9,528 nucleotides of DNA from Planctomycetales bacterium (GCA_011772275.1 WVZU01000304.1:312-9839); one strand, 5' to 3'; positions 1 to 7,310 are shown, numbered from the stretch's first letter. Notes: generated by a model not told the origin, from the sequence alone. Numbers and translations: made by a program.

Positions 1-394
1 GCGCGAATGATTTCGTGACCAAGCCGTTGGTCGTGAAGCTGCGGAGGGACCAGATCCAGGCCCGCTGCCGACACGAAGTGCCGGCCGCGGTGGCCAGCCA
101 GGGGGTGGTGATCGATCCTGCCAAGCACCAGGTGATGTTCGAGGGAAAGCGGGTGCACCTGCCCCGCTCGGCATTTCGCTGGCTGGCTGGCAACCCTTAT
201 CCGACAGCCGGGACGGGTGTTGACGCGCAACGCGTAGATCGAGACGGCGATGGGCGAGGATGCCCTGGTGCTGGAGCGGGAGATGGACGTCCCCATCCGT
301 GGCCTGCGGCGCAAGCTGGACCTCTCGGGCGGATCTGGCGGAAACGGTCCGCGGCGTTGGCTACCGCTTTGGCAAACCGTTCGATCACAGCTAG
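1..394 (+). pseudogene. Decayed OmpR/PhoB-family response regulator, 3' part (5' end outside window)
   Basis: The reading begins in frame 3 with ANDFVTKPL, the end of a receiver domain with the conserved Lys-Pro, then a linker and the first strands of a winged-helix domain (VVIDPAKHQVMFEGKRVHL). After FRWLA it continues only in frame 1 (TLIRQPGRVLTRNA, stop TAG at 235-237, then IETAMGEDALVLEREMDV and RGLRRKLDLS). From 329 it continues only in frame 2 (ADLAETVRGVGYRFGKPFDHS), ending at TAG 392-394. The pieces join into one OmpR-type effector domain, including the typical ETVRGVGYRF wing. Two frameshifts and a nonsense codon mean that no intact regulator is made from this DNA. A functional copy would be a DNA-binding transcription factor phosphorylated by a sensor kinase; no kinase is visible. 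It converges on the efflux operon, with 40 bp between the two stop codons. Sequencing error could explain one lesion but is unlikely for all three. Confidence 0.88.
179..190 (+). repeat. CTGG x3 tandem microrepeat causing a frameshift
   Basis: Three consecutive CTGG units lie inside the regulator relic. Removing one unit restores the reading FRWLATLIRQPGRVLTRN, which is what the family expects. The third unit is therefore best read as a 4-bp slippage duplication that shifted the frame from 3 to 1. Confidence 0.75.
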
Positions 395-434
395 GGGTCT
401 GGCAACGCAGCAGGAGCAGAGGAAATATCCGCGC

Positions 435-3400
435 CTAGGCACTGTACTCCAGCGATTCCATTTCGCTGGCCGCGGGGACCCGTACGGTGGCGGGCGGGTG
501 GTCGGGGGCCGCGGGTGGGTCCCGATCCTCGCCGGCCGGCTGCTGGTAGGGAAACGCGTGATGGTACAGCCGGTAGAAGACCGGGACCAGGATCAGCACC
601 AGGGCGGTAGCCAGCGCCAGGCCAAAGGCGAGGCTGGTGGCCATGGGGATCAGGATCTGGGCCTGGAATGACGTCTCGACGAGGATCGGCAGCAGGCCGG
701 CGATCGTGGTCAGCGAGGTCAACAGCACCGGCCGGAAGCGGCGGCGGCCCGCATCGATCAGGGCCTGCTCGATCGGTATCCCGCCACGGACGCGGTGATT
801 GATGAAGTCGATCAAAACAATCGAGTCATTGATCACGACGCCTGTCAGGGCCACCAGGCCGAAGAAGCTGAAGAGGGTCACCGGCAACCCCATGACCAAA
901 TGGCCCAGCACGGCCCCGATCAGCCCGAAGGGGATAATGATCATCACCAGCAGCGGCTGCAGGTACGAGCGGAATTCCAGTACGAGCAGGAAGAACATGG
1001 CGACCAGGGCGATGGCCGAGCCGACCAGCAGGCTGCCCAGGGACTCACGTGTCTGTTCCTTCTGGCCCTCCCAGCGAACCCGTACCCCCGGGTACTCGCT
1101 CAGTAGTTGCGGCACAAAATCCCGCTGCAACGAGGCGACCACGTCGCGGGCGTTCCCTTCCGCCTCGTCCACGTCGGCACTGATCGTGATCGATCGCATT
1201 TGATCGACCCGGTTGATCTCCGAATAGCCCCGCTGGACCTCGATTTCCGCCAATTCCGTCACCGGCCGCTCGGCCCCGTCCCCCACACGGACGCGGAGGT
1301 CGCGAAAATCTGCCAGGGAGCGGCGATCCTCGCGGGGGTAGCGGACCATCAGTTTCACTTCGTGCCGCTCGCGCTGCAGCCGCATGACTTCCACGCCGTA
1401 ATAGGCGCCCCGGATCGTCTCGGCCAGATCCGCCGTGCTGATCCCCATCGCCTTGGCCCGCTCCTTCACGCGGATCCGCAATTCCCACTTGCCCGGTTTC
1501 GAGTCGTCGCGGACGTCAAAGACTCCCGGGTAGGTGGCCAGCTTGTCCTTGCAGCGCTCCACGAATTGTTCCAGTTCAGCGACCTGTTCGGAGGAGGCGA
1601 GCACTTTGAATTCGATGGGGGTACCGGCGGGGCCGAAGTGGGGCGCGTCGAAGATCATGCTCTCCACACCCGCAATCTCCCCCGCCTCCGCTCGCCATTC
1701 GGCCAGGATCGTCTGGCTGGTCACATCGCGGCGCGTCGTATCCACCAGCTCGACATCCAGCGAACCGACGTGGCTGCCGCTGCCCAGTCCACCGCGGACC
1801 GGATCGGCCGCGCCCAGTTGTTGGCCCACGGACCGTTGAATCAGCTGCACGACCGGACCGGTCTCCGCCTCGTACCTCTCGTTCACACGCCACAAGGCAT
1901 CGGCGATCTGCCGCGTGGCCCGGTCGGTGACCTCGGCCGGTGTGCCATCGGGGAATGCCAGCTTGACCTCCAGGTTGTTCGAATCCAGCTTGGGGAAGAT
2001 CACGTACGGCACGAATCCGCCGCGGATGATGCCGACGGTAAGCATTAAGATGGCGATGGCTGACGCGACGACCGTTAGCGGGTTCTGCAGCGCCCACTGC
2101 AGTGAGGGGACGTACGACTGGTTGATCAGCCTCTCTAAAATCGCCGTCGACCCGCGATTGACCACGTTAAACAAGCGGACCAGGAAGCGGAGGGGGGCCA
2201 AGACGAATCCGATGATGCGAAACACCAGGCTGTCGCGATGGGCCAGGTGGCATGGCAGGATAAAGGTGCTTTCGATGAGGGAAATGACCAGCATGGCGAT
2301 CACCGCGAACGGCATCACCGCGATAAATTTTCCCATGATGCCAGCCACGAACAGCATGGGGCAGAAGGCGATAATCGTGGTTGTTACCGAAGCGACCACC
2401 GACGGGATCACCTCCACCGTTCCTTCCACGGCGGCCTGGATAAACCCCTTACCCATCTGGCGGTGCGCGTAGACGTTTTCCCCGACGACAATGGCGTCGT
2501 CGACGATGATGCCCAGCGCCATGAGGAAGGCGAACATGCTGAGCATATTCAGGGTCTGGCCGGTGGCAAACAGGGCCACGCCGGCACCCAGCATGGCGAC
2601 GGGAATCCCCAGGGCCACCCAGAACGCCAGCCGCAGTTCGAGGAAGACGGCCAACACCAGGAAGACCAGGAACAAACCCATGATGCCGTTCTGGATCAGC
2701 ATGTCCAGGCGATCCTTGACGTCCACTGAGCGGTCGCCCCAGGTCACCAGCGAATAGCCCCCCGGCAGTTTCGCCCCGTCGACGTAACGACGTACCTCGG
2801 CGGTCATCGCCAGAATGTCTTCGCTGGTGGTGCGGTCCACGGAGAGGACCAGGCCAGGGCGATTGTCGATTTCGCAGACGGCGGTCGTGTCGATGAACTC
2901 GTCGCGGACGGTCCCCAAGTCGCCGATGGTCAGCACGACGCCGCCGGGATCGGTGACCAGTGGCAACTGAGCGATTTCGGGGCCTGTCAGCTGCTTGTTC
3001 TTGCCACGCAGCAAGATCTCTTCGCCCCGTGCCCGCAGGGTACCGCCGGGCAGTTCGAGGTTCTCGCGGCGGACGATCTGTGCCACTTCTTGCAGGGTGA
3101 GCCCGTATTTCCGCAGGGTATTTTCGTCCATCTCGATATCGATTTGATAATCGCGCGAGCCCTGCACGTTGACCTGCGTCACCGTCTTCAGGTGCAAGAG
3201 GTCCTCCCGGATCCGCTCTGTCACCGCCCGCAACTCCAGTTCGTCAAAGGCCTCCCGGCCCTGGGGGGCCAGCACGCCCACCTTGATCACCGGATAGCGC
3301 ATGGTGATTTGCTGGACTTCCGGGTCTTCGGCCAGTTCCGGAAAGCTGGGGATGCGGTCCACCTCGCTACGGACCTCGGTGACCACTTTGTCCACGTCGT

Positions 3401-3701
3401 CCACGTCGGCCCGCAGTTCGAGGACGACCGAACCGGAGCCTTCCTTGGCCACGGAGGTCATTTTTTTGATGCCGTCGATCGAACGAACCGCCTCTTCGAT
3501 CTTCTGGCAGATGCCCTCTTCCACCTCTTCCGGGCTGGCGCCTGGGTAGGGGACGTTGATCAGCACGATCTCCAGGTCGAACTCGGGGAAAATCTCGCGG
3601 CGCATGAAGCAAAAGCTGAGCGTGCCGGTCAGCAGCACGCCGATCATCAGCATGTTCATGGCGGGCGAATTATCGATCGCCCAGCGGACCAGCGATCTCA
3701 T
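435..3701 (-). CDS. RND-family efflux transporter permease (AcrB/HME-like inner-membrane pump)
   Basis: 1088 residues, in the usual 1000-1100 range for AcrB-type pumps. It is an inner-membrane proton-driven pump that would export substrates with the adaptor encoded just upstream. TM1 is near residues 13-32, followed by a periplasmic porter domain with PYPGASPEEVEE at 51-62. TM2-TM6 lie at about 337-485, with the TM4 proton-relay pair Asp401-Asp402 in LGIIVDDAIVVGENV. A second periplasmic domain spans about 560-885. TM8-TM12 lie at about 887-1045. TM10 reads LTGVVINDSIVLIDF (952-966), so the Lys of AcrB TM10 is absent. The Pro-rich C-terminal tail (about 1051-1080) is cytoplasmic. I chose the start at 3701 because MRSLVRWAIDNS begins the family-typical N terminus and because ATG and the upstream TGA overlap as ATGA, implying translational coupling. 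The frame stays open to 3923, but that stretch lies over the adaptor gene and is Arg-rich noise. Substrate unknown. Confidence 0.95.
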   Translation of the reverse strand: MRSLVRWAIDNSPAMNMLMIGVLLTGTLSFCFMRREIFPEFDLEIVLINVPYPGASPEEVEEGICQKIEEAVRSIDGIKKMTSVAKEGSGSVVLELRADVDDVDKVVTEVRSEVDRIPSFPELAEDPEVQQITMRYPVIKVGVLAPQGREAFDELELRAVTERIREDLLHLKTVTQVNVQGSRDYQIDIEMDENTLRKYGLTLQEVAQIVRRENLELPGGTLRARGEEILLRGKNKQLTGPEIAQLPLVTDPGGVVLTIGDLGTVRDEFIDTTAVCEIDNRPGLVLSVDRTTSEDILAMTAEVRRYVDGAKLPGGYSLVTWGDRSVDVKDRLDMLIQNGIMGLFLVFLVLAVFLELRLAFWVALGIPVAMLGAGVALFATGQTLNMLSMFAFLMALGIIVDDAIVVGENVYAHRQMGKGFIQAAVEGTVEVIPSVVASVTTTIIAFCPMLFVAGIMGKFIAVMPFAVIAMLVISLIESTFILPCHLAHRDSLVFRIIGFVLAPLRFLVRLFNVVNRGSTAILERLINQSYVPSLQWALQNPLTVVASAIAILMLTVGIIRGGFVPYVIFPKLDSNNLEVKLAFPDGTPAEVTDRATRQIADALWRVNERYEAETGPVVQLIQRSVGQQLGAADPVRGGLGSGSHVGSLDVELVDTTRRDVTSQTILAEWRAEAGEIAGVESMIFDAPHFGPAGTPIEFKVLASSEQVAELEQFVERCKDKLATYPGVFDVRDDSKPGKWELRIRVKERAKAMGISTADLAETIRGAYYGVEVMRLQRERHEVKLMVRYPREDRRSLADFRDLRVRVGDGAERPVTELAEIEVQRGYSEINRVDQMRSITISADVDEAEGNARDVVASLQRDFVPQLLSEYPGVRVRWEGQKEQTRESLGSLLVGSAIALVAMFFLLVLEFRSYLQPLLVMIIIPFGLIGAVLGHLVMGLPVTLFSFFGLVALTGVVINDSIVLIDFINHRVRGGIPIEQALIDAGRRRFRPVLLTSLTTIAGLLPILVETSFQAQILIPMATSLAFGLALATALVLILVPVFYRLYHHAFPYQQPAGEDRDPPAAPDHPPATVRVPAASEMESLEYSA

Positions 3702-5116
3702 CTGGCCGCTCCTTTCCGCCCGCCGCCACCGCTTTCCGCCACGTGGGGCGGGGCTTCCGTTAAACGGATGTCCATGCCGTCGACGACGAAGGGCAGCGGT
3801 GAGGTGACCACCTCGCTGCCCACCGAGACGTCCGTGCCAGCGGGCATCAGGAGAGCCTGGCCGTCGCGGATCTGGACGACGCTGGCCGCTTGGATCCGCA
3901 GCTTGCCGTCGCGGACGACCCACAACCGGTCGCCTGGCCGAATCGCCCCTTCAGGTACCGTCAGCAGGGACTCTTTCAGCGGCACGTGCAGACGGACCCG
4001 GACAAACATGCCGCGCATCAGGGCTGGTGGAGCGGTGGGGGGCGTCGCACCTTGCGAGCGGACCCGCTGCGCTTGCCGCGGGTCGTCGACTTGGGCGATG
4101 CAGGGGACCGTGCGGGTGGCCGCATTGATGCCCGCACCGTCGTACCGCGAAAGTCGCCCCTGCCACTCATAGCTCTGCTGTTCGACCTGATAGGAAACGG
4201 TTACCGGCAGATCCGGCAGCTGGTAGCTTCGCCCCGACTCGACTTCCCCCCCCGATCGCGACACATGGGTATGTCGCCACAACCATTGCAGCTGATCTAT
4301 CTGCAGGTTAAACCGGACCTCGACCTTGGAGACATCTTCCATCCTGGCCAGCAGGGTGCCCGGCGTGACGTAGCCGTCTTCCTCCACGGCATCCTGCATG
4401 ACGATGCCGTCCATGGGTGCCACGATCTGGCACCGCTGCACGTTCAGGCGGGCCTTCTCCAGCTCAGCGGCCAACCGTTTCTGTTCGCTCTGCAGTCGAA
4501 GCGAGCGGACTTCCAGCAGGCTGCGTTCCTTCAAGAGGCGGCGCAGCGCGTTGCGCGTGATCAGTTCGGCGCGTCGAGCGGCGTCGAGCTCTTTTTCGGA
4601 GCCGGCTTTTTTTTGCACCAGGGTCTCTGCCCGCTTCAACTCTTTCCGCCGCAACTTTAGCTCCTCTTCAGCCAACTCGATCAACTGGTCCGTATTTGCC
4701 TCTTCCACGCCCAGTTCGTCCAGGCTCAGCTCTGCCTGTCGAACCAGTTCGCCAATCCGCTCGACTTCCAGCTCGTAATCTCGAGGGTCGATCTGCAGCA
4801 AGGGATTTCCCCTCAGCACGAAACGGCCCGTTTCGCAGTCGGGACATTTCTTTTTCACGCGGCCGGCGACTTCCGCCGCCAGGGCCACCTCGCGGTAGGG
4901 AACCACCTGGCCATCGGTCTCAAAGATCAGACCCTCCGCATGCGCCCGGACCTGGACGGTCTGGACCAGCGGCGCCCGCTGAGGGGGCGCAGACGATTCC
5001 GCCTCGCCTCGCAGGCTCTTGAGCAACTGGAAACCGGCGATACCGCACATCAGGATGATCAGCGGCAAGCCGAGCCGCGCCAGTCGGGATGGCATGTTGT
5101 CTGTTGCAGTCGTCAT
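3698..5116 (-). CDS. HlyD/AcrA-like periplasmic adaptor (membrane fusion protein) of the RND pump
   Basis: 472 residues from the chosen start. It links the inner-membrane permease to an outer-membrane channel. A membrane anchor lies at about 14-32. The first beta-barrel and lipoyl half (about 65-112) contains EVAGRV and LLQIDPRDYELEV. A long alpha-helical hairpin, strongly charged and coiled-coil-like, covers about 113-227. The second lipoyl half is RCQIVAPMDGIVMQDAVEEDGYVTPGTLL (228-256). A beta-barrel and membrane-proximal domain follow, with ALMRGMFVRVRL (365-376) and a TVPEGAIRPGD segment (386-396). An unusual CPDC motif sits at 91-94 in the lipoyl loop. The start is uncertain: the same frame is open to an ATG at 5231-5233, 7 nt after the tetR stop, which would add 39 residues. 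I prefer 5116 because the extra stretch has poorer codon bias and a run of eight G, and the anchor then has a normal position; neither site has a strong Shine-Dalgarno. The gene overlaps the permease start by 4 bp. Confidence 0.93.
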   Translation of the reverse strand: MTTATDNMPSRLARLGLPLIILMCGIAGFQLLKSLRGEAESSAPPQRAPLVQTVQVRAHAEGLIFETDGQVVPYREVALAAEVAGRVKKKCPDCETGRFVLRGNPLLQIDPRDYELEVERIGELVRQAELSLDELGVEEANTDQLIELAEEELKLRRKELKRAETLVQKKAGSEKELDAARRAELITRNALRRLLKERSLLEVRSLRLQSEQKRLAAELEKARLNVQRCQIVAPMDGIVMQDAVEEDGYVTPGTLLARMEDVSKVEVRFNLQIDQLQWLWRHTHVSRSGGEVESGRSYQLPDLPVTVSYQVEQQSYEWQGRLSRYDGAGINAATRTVPCIAQVDDPRQAQRVRSQGATPPTAPPALMRGMFVRVRLHVPLKESLLTVPEGAIRPGDRLWVVRDGKLRIQAASVVQIRDGQALLMPAGTDVSVGSEVVTSPLPFVVDGMDIRLTEAPPHVAESGGGGRKGAAR

Positions 5117-5240
5117 CCAAAACTCGCTGATAGGTTGGTCCTTTGTTGTCTCGTTGCCAGATGGCATGTGCGAAGTTTTGCCCTCAACCGCGCCCCCCCC
5201 TGCTCTCTCGACCTTATCCCAATCAGGCGGCATGTCCCGG

Positions 5241-5906
5241 TCAGGCAGATTCTCCCACCGTGGCAGATGAATTCATTTTCGTGAAGCAGCTAACCTCCGC
5301 CCCGACCGCCGAGAGGATCACGCTGGAAATGTGATCCGCCAGTTGATCGGGCTGGTAATGCTTGGCCAGCTGGTCCGGGTCGACCAGCATTCCCACAATC
5401 TTTTCATGCACTCGGTAGTAAACGATCTGGCCAATCAGACTGAATCCCAACTGCTGCAGCCGATGCAGTGGTAACGTGTCGCCAGTCAGCTCGTTCAAAA
5501 TCGTCAGCAAAAACTGGAAGTCCGGGCGAAAGGCCTCCTGGACCAGTTCTTCACAGGCCTGGGTTGGTTCCATGATCTCACGGATCAACAGCCTCAATTG
5601 CCAGGGAGCCCCGTCGGTGCCGACGATCCGCCGCACCAGCGTGGTGACAAAGATCCGTAGCCGCTCAGCCGCCGGCATGTCGCTGGACATCTCCGGCAGC
5701 GGCTGCTGCTGGGCTCGTAGTCGTCGAGCGTGTTTGACCGCTTCGATGTACAGCCGCTCCTTGTCGCCGAAATAGTAGTTCACGGCCGCCAGATTGGCAC
5801 CCGCCCGGTGACAAATCTCGCGGACCGTGGCCGCCGTAAACCCTTTTTCGGCGAAGATTTCCCCCGCCGCGTTCAGCAGCTCGTCGCGAACCGTGTCCCT
5901 GCCCAT
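5241..5906 (-). CDS. TetR-family repressor, CecR/CerR-type, likely regulator of the RND operon
   Basis: 221 residues, normal for TetR regulators. The N-terminal helix-turn-helix is clear: AAGEIFAEKGFTAATVREIC (13-32), then HRAGANLAAVNYYFGDKERLY (33-53), with the family-typical YYF after the recognition helix. The C-terminal ligand-binding region, with RLLIREIMEPT at 105-115 and a hydrophobic LGFSLIGQIVYYRVHE segment at 153-168, resembles the CerR/DUF1956 class. Escherichia coli CecR, in that class, controls an efflux operon with an adaptor gene. The start at 5906 is preceded by AGGGA (5915-5919, 8 nt spacing) and a leader of about 34 nt. It is the first gene of tetR-adaptor-permease, with a palindrome over the predicted transcription start. 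I infer autorepression and derepression by a pump substrate. Upstream codons of the same frame (to 6212) do not look like protein. Confidence 0.92.
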   Translation of the reverse strand: MGRDTVRDELLNAAGEIFAEKGFTAATVREICHRAGANLAAVNYYFGDKERLYIEAVKHARRLRAQQQPLPEMSSDMPAAERLRIFVTTLVRRIVGTDGAPWQLRLLIREIMEPTQACEELVQEAFRPDFQFLLTILNELTGDTLPLHRLQQLGFSLIGQIVYYRVHEKIVGMLVDPDQLAKHYQPDQLADHISSVILSAVGAEVSCFTKMNSSATVGESA

Positions 5907-5930
5907 CGTCCCGATCCCTGAGTGAATAAA

Positions 5931-5951
5931 ACAGCCGTTTGAAACAAGTGT
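5931..5951. promoter_or_regulatory. Palindromic operator candidate (TetR self-binding site)
   Basis: The core GTTTGAAAC (5937-5945) is a perfect inverted repeat around its central base. Symmetric ACA and TGT blocks flank it, giving ACA-n3-GTTTGAAAC-n3-TGT over 21 bp. It abuts the predicted -10 box and covers the predicted start site, where a repressor would block transcription. Binding by the adjacent TetR protein is inference. Confidence 0.5.
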
Positions 5952-5975
5952 ATCATGGCGGGCACGCCCTGGCAA
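5947..5975 (-). promoter_or_regulatory. Predicted sigma70-type promoter of the tetR-efflux operon
   Basis: On the minus strand TTGCCA (5970-5975; 5 of 6 to TTGACA) is followed after exactly 17 bp by TACACT (5947-5952; 4 of 6 to TATAAT, with T1, A2 and T6 kept). Transcription would start near 5940, giving a leader of about 34 nt before the tetR ATG. Confidence 0.6.
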
Positions 5976-6269
5976 GTTGCTGGACTTTCCGCAAGTGATT
6001 TCGGCAGCCCGTATGGTCGCTGGGGCGGGAGAGTCGTTTTGCCAGGCTGAGATCTCAAATCTCCCCACCCGCTGCGAGTTTCGGCAATCGTCAGGTGGGG
6101 CCGGTTCTGCTGGTCGGTGAATCGACGCCTGGCCGAATGTCGGGTCGATGGGAACGACGGCGGGAAAGGCGATGTTTTCGGCCTGACAGACGACCCGTAC
6201 GTGGTGGTCCACGCCGCCTGGGGGAACTGGACGCTGGTCTCGGCTCGCGGAGCGTTTCGTGGCGTGGGA

Positions 6270-7310
6270 TCAGAGCGTCCAGCGCCACAAGAGGAAGACC
6301 AGGACCAGCAGCAGGACCAGGCCGATCCCGGCGGCCACGGCCGCCGCGATTTTTTGCGGCGAGACCGGCTTGTCGCCGGCCAACTTGCCTGTTTGTCCAT
6401 TCATCAAAAACCGATAAAGCTGGTCGCCATACCGATACGTCAGCACGTAAACCGGAAGGAGGATCAGATCGGAATGGACGTGTGAGAATTCGGTCTGGAC
6501 TTGCAGCTTCTGGTGACGATCGCCGGGCAGGAAGCGAGCCACGTCCTGCTTTTCTTGCTGACCGAAAGCCTCCTGGGCCCGCTGCAGGGCCACGTGGCGT
6601 GGCACGGCATATTCTTCCGCCAGCCAGCCGGCCAGAAAGTACGGCTCGTAACGTTTTAAGGCCTCCAGCCGAAACGGCTTGATCCGCTCGGCCTCCTCCT
6701 GCGGCAGTCCGCCACTTCCGGAAATCAAGTAACCGCTGTGGTACTGGTGATGCCGGCCGGCCAGGTCCCACCATTCGGTCTCTTGGACGCGCCGCGTGCG
6801 CCGTACCCGTTTGCCGTTGATCGTCACCGTGTACCGCTCTGTGCGATACCAGTGCTCGCCAATCAGCGCGGACCAGTTGCTTTGAGCCAGCATGGTAAAT
6901 GACCAGAACGGCATGTAAACGCCTTGCAGGCGTGCCACGATTTGGGCCGAGGTCAGGTCGGCGGGCTGGAACCAGCGGGTGTTGGCGATCCAGTGGCGAA
7001 AACGTTCTTCTGCCTGCTGGCGAGTGAAGGCAAACCCGATGACAAATTCTGGCCGTTGCCGATCGGTCTGGTCGGGCGAGAATTCGACGACGTAGGTCGA
7101 GTCGCAGAAGGCGCAGGTGTAGCTGCGTTGGTCGGGATCGGTTGCCATCTGGCCGCCGCAATTCTGGCAGCGGAAGAAGCGCGGAGCTGCCGCTGCGACG
7201 GGCTGCTGGGACGGATCGGTTCCCAGCGGGCTACCACAGGCCGGACAGAAATGGTCGTCCAGGTCGGCTGGCGCACCGCAGGCCCCGCAGGGGGCCCCCT
7301 GCGGCGGCAT
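6270..7310 (-). CDS. Membrane-anchored protein with two zinc ribbons, function unknown
   Basis: 346 residues. Two four-cysteine zinc ribbons lie at the N terminus: CGAC...CPAC (Cys8, 11, 22, 25) and CQNC...CAFC (Cys48, 51, 66, 69). A middle region rich in aromatic residues follows, with VYMPFWSFTM at 131-140. Near the C terminus, LLPVYVLTYRYGDQLYRFLMNGQTGKLAG (284-312) carries the NGQTGK motif seen in several uncharacterised bacterial zinc-ribbon membrane proteins. One transmembrane helix (about 321-341) ends just before the C terminus, so the bulk is probably cytosolic with a tail anchor. The ATG at 7310 was chosen because AGAGGAGA (7321-7328) lies upstream at a suitable distance; an in-frame ATG at 7355 lacks such a site, and further upstream the frame is not protein-like. 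It lies 161 bp downstream of the dehydrogenase gene and may be co-transcribed. I do not know its function. Confidence 0.88.
   Translation of the reverse strand: MPPQGAPCGACGAPADLDDHFCPACGSPLGTDPSQQPVAAAAPRFFRCQNCGGQMATDPDQRSYTCAFCDSTYVVEFSPDQTDRQRPEFVIGFAFTRQQAEERFRHWIANTRWFQPADLTSAQIVARLQGVYMPFWSFTMLAQSNWSALIGEHWYRTERYTVTINGKRVRRTRRVQETEWWDLAGRHHQYHSGYLISGSGGLPQEEAERIKPFRLEALKRYEPYFLAGWLAEEYAVPRHVALQRAQEAFGQQEKQDVARFLPGDRHQKLQVQTEFSHVHSDLILLPVYVLTYRYGDQLYRFLMNGQTGKLAGDKPVSPQKIAAAVAAGIGLVLLLVLVFLLWRWTL
7285..7304. repeat. 20-bp perfect palindrome at the start of the zinc-ribbon gene
   Basis: CCGCAGGGGG is followed directly by its reverse complement CCCCCTGCGG. It covers codons 3 to 9 of the zinc-ribbon protein, ending 3 bp from the start codon. 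In mRNA it would form a strong GC hairpin beside the ribosome-binding site, possibly lowering translation. Confidence 0.8.

Larger units (their letters stand above)
5907..6269. other. Intergenic region between the zinc-ribbon gene and the tetR operon
   Basis: This is a 363-bp gap downstream of one leftward gene and upstream of the next. Its tetR-proximal end holds the promoter and operator described separately. The remainder has no convincing gene: open frames here give Pro/Arg/Ser-rich sequence without start signals. A perfect 10-bp palindrome TGAGATCTCA lies at 6048-6057, and a short inverted repeat (CGTGG 6200-6204 with CCACG 6209-6213) is too weak and lacks a T run to be called a terminator. 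Confidence 0.6.

Noticed and set aside
395..434. Terminator between the convergent regulator relic and permease gene
   Set aside because: No hairpin with a T run is visible in these 40 bp on either strand.
1107..2048. Long plus-strand open frame of 313 codons
   Set aside because: It is antisense to the permease gene and its His/Arg/Pro-rich product is a shadow of GC-rich coding DNA; no ribosome site or domain.
3702..3923. N-terminal extension of the permease frame by 74 residues
   Set aside because: It lies wholly over the 3' end of the adaptor gene, is Arg/Pro/Gly-rich, and the family-typical N terminus starts at 3701.
3090..4172. Plus-strand open frame of 360 codons
   Set aside because: Antisense shadow of permease and adaptor, with no recognisable domain.
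5907..6212. 102-residue N-terminal extension of the TetR frame
   Set aside because: It runs through the predicted promoter and operator, has no protein-like composition, and TetR helix-turn-helix proteins start close to the 5906 ATG.
6091..7161. Minus-strand open frame of 356 codons
   Set aside because: It overlaps the zinc-ribbon gene out of frame and its product is Arg/Pro-rich without motifs.
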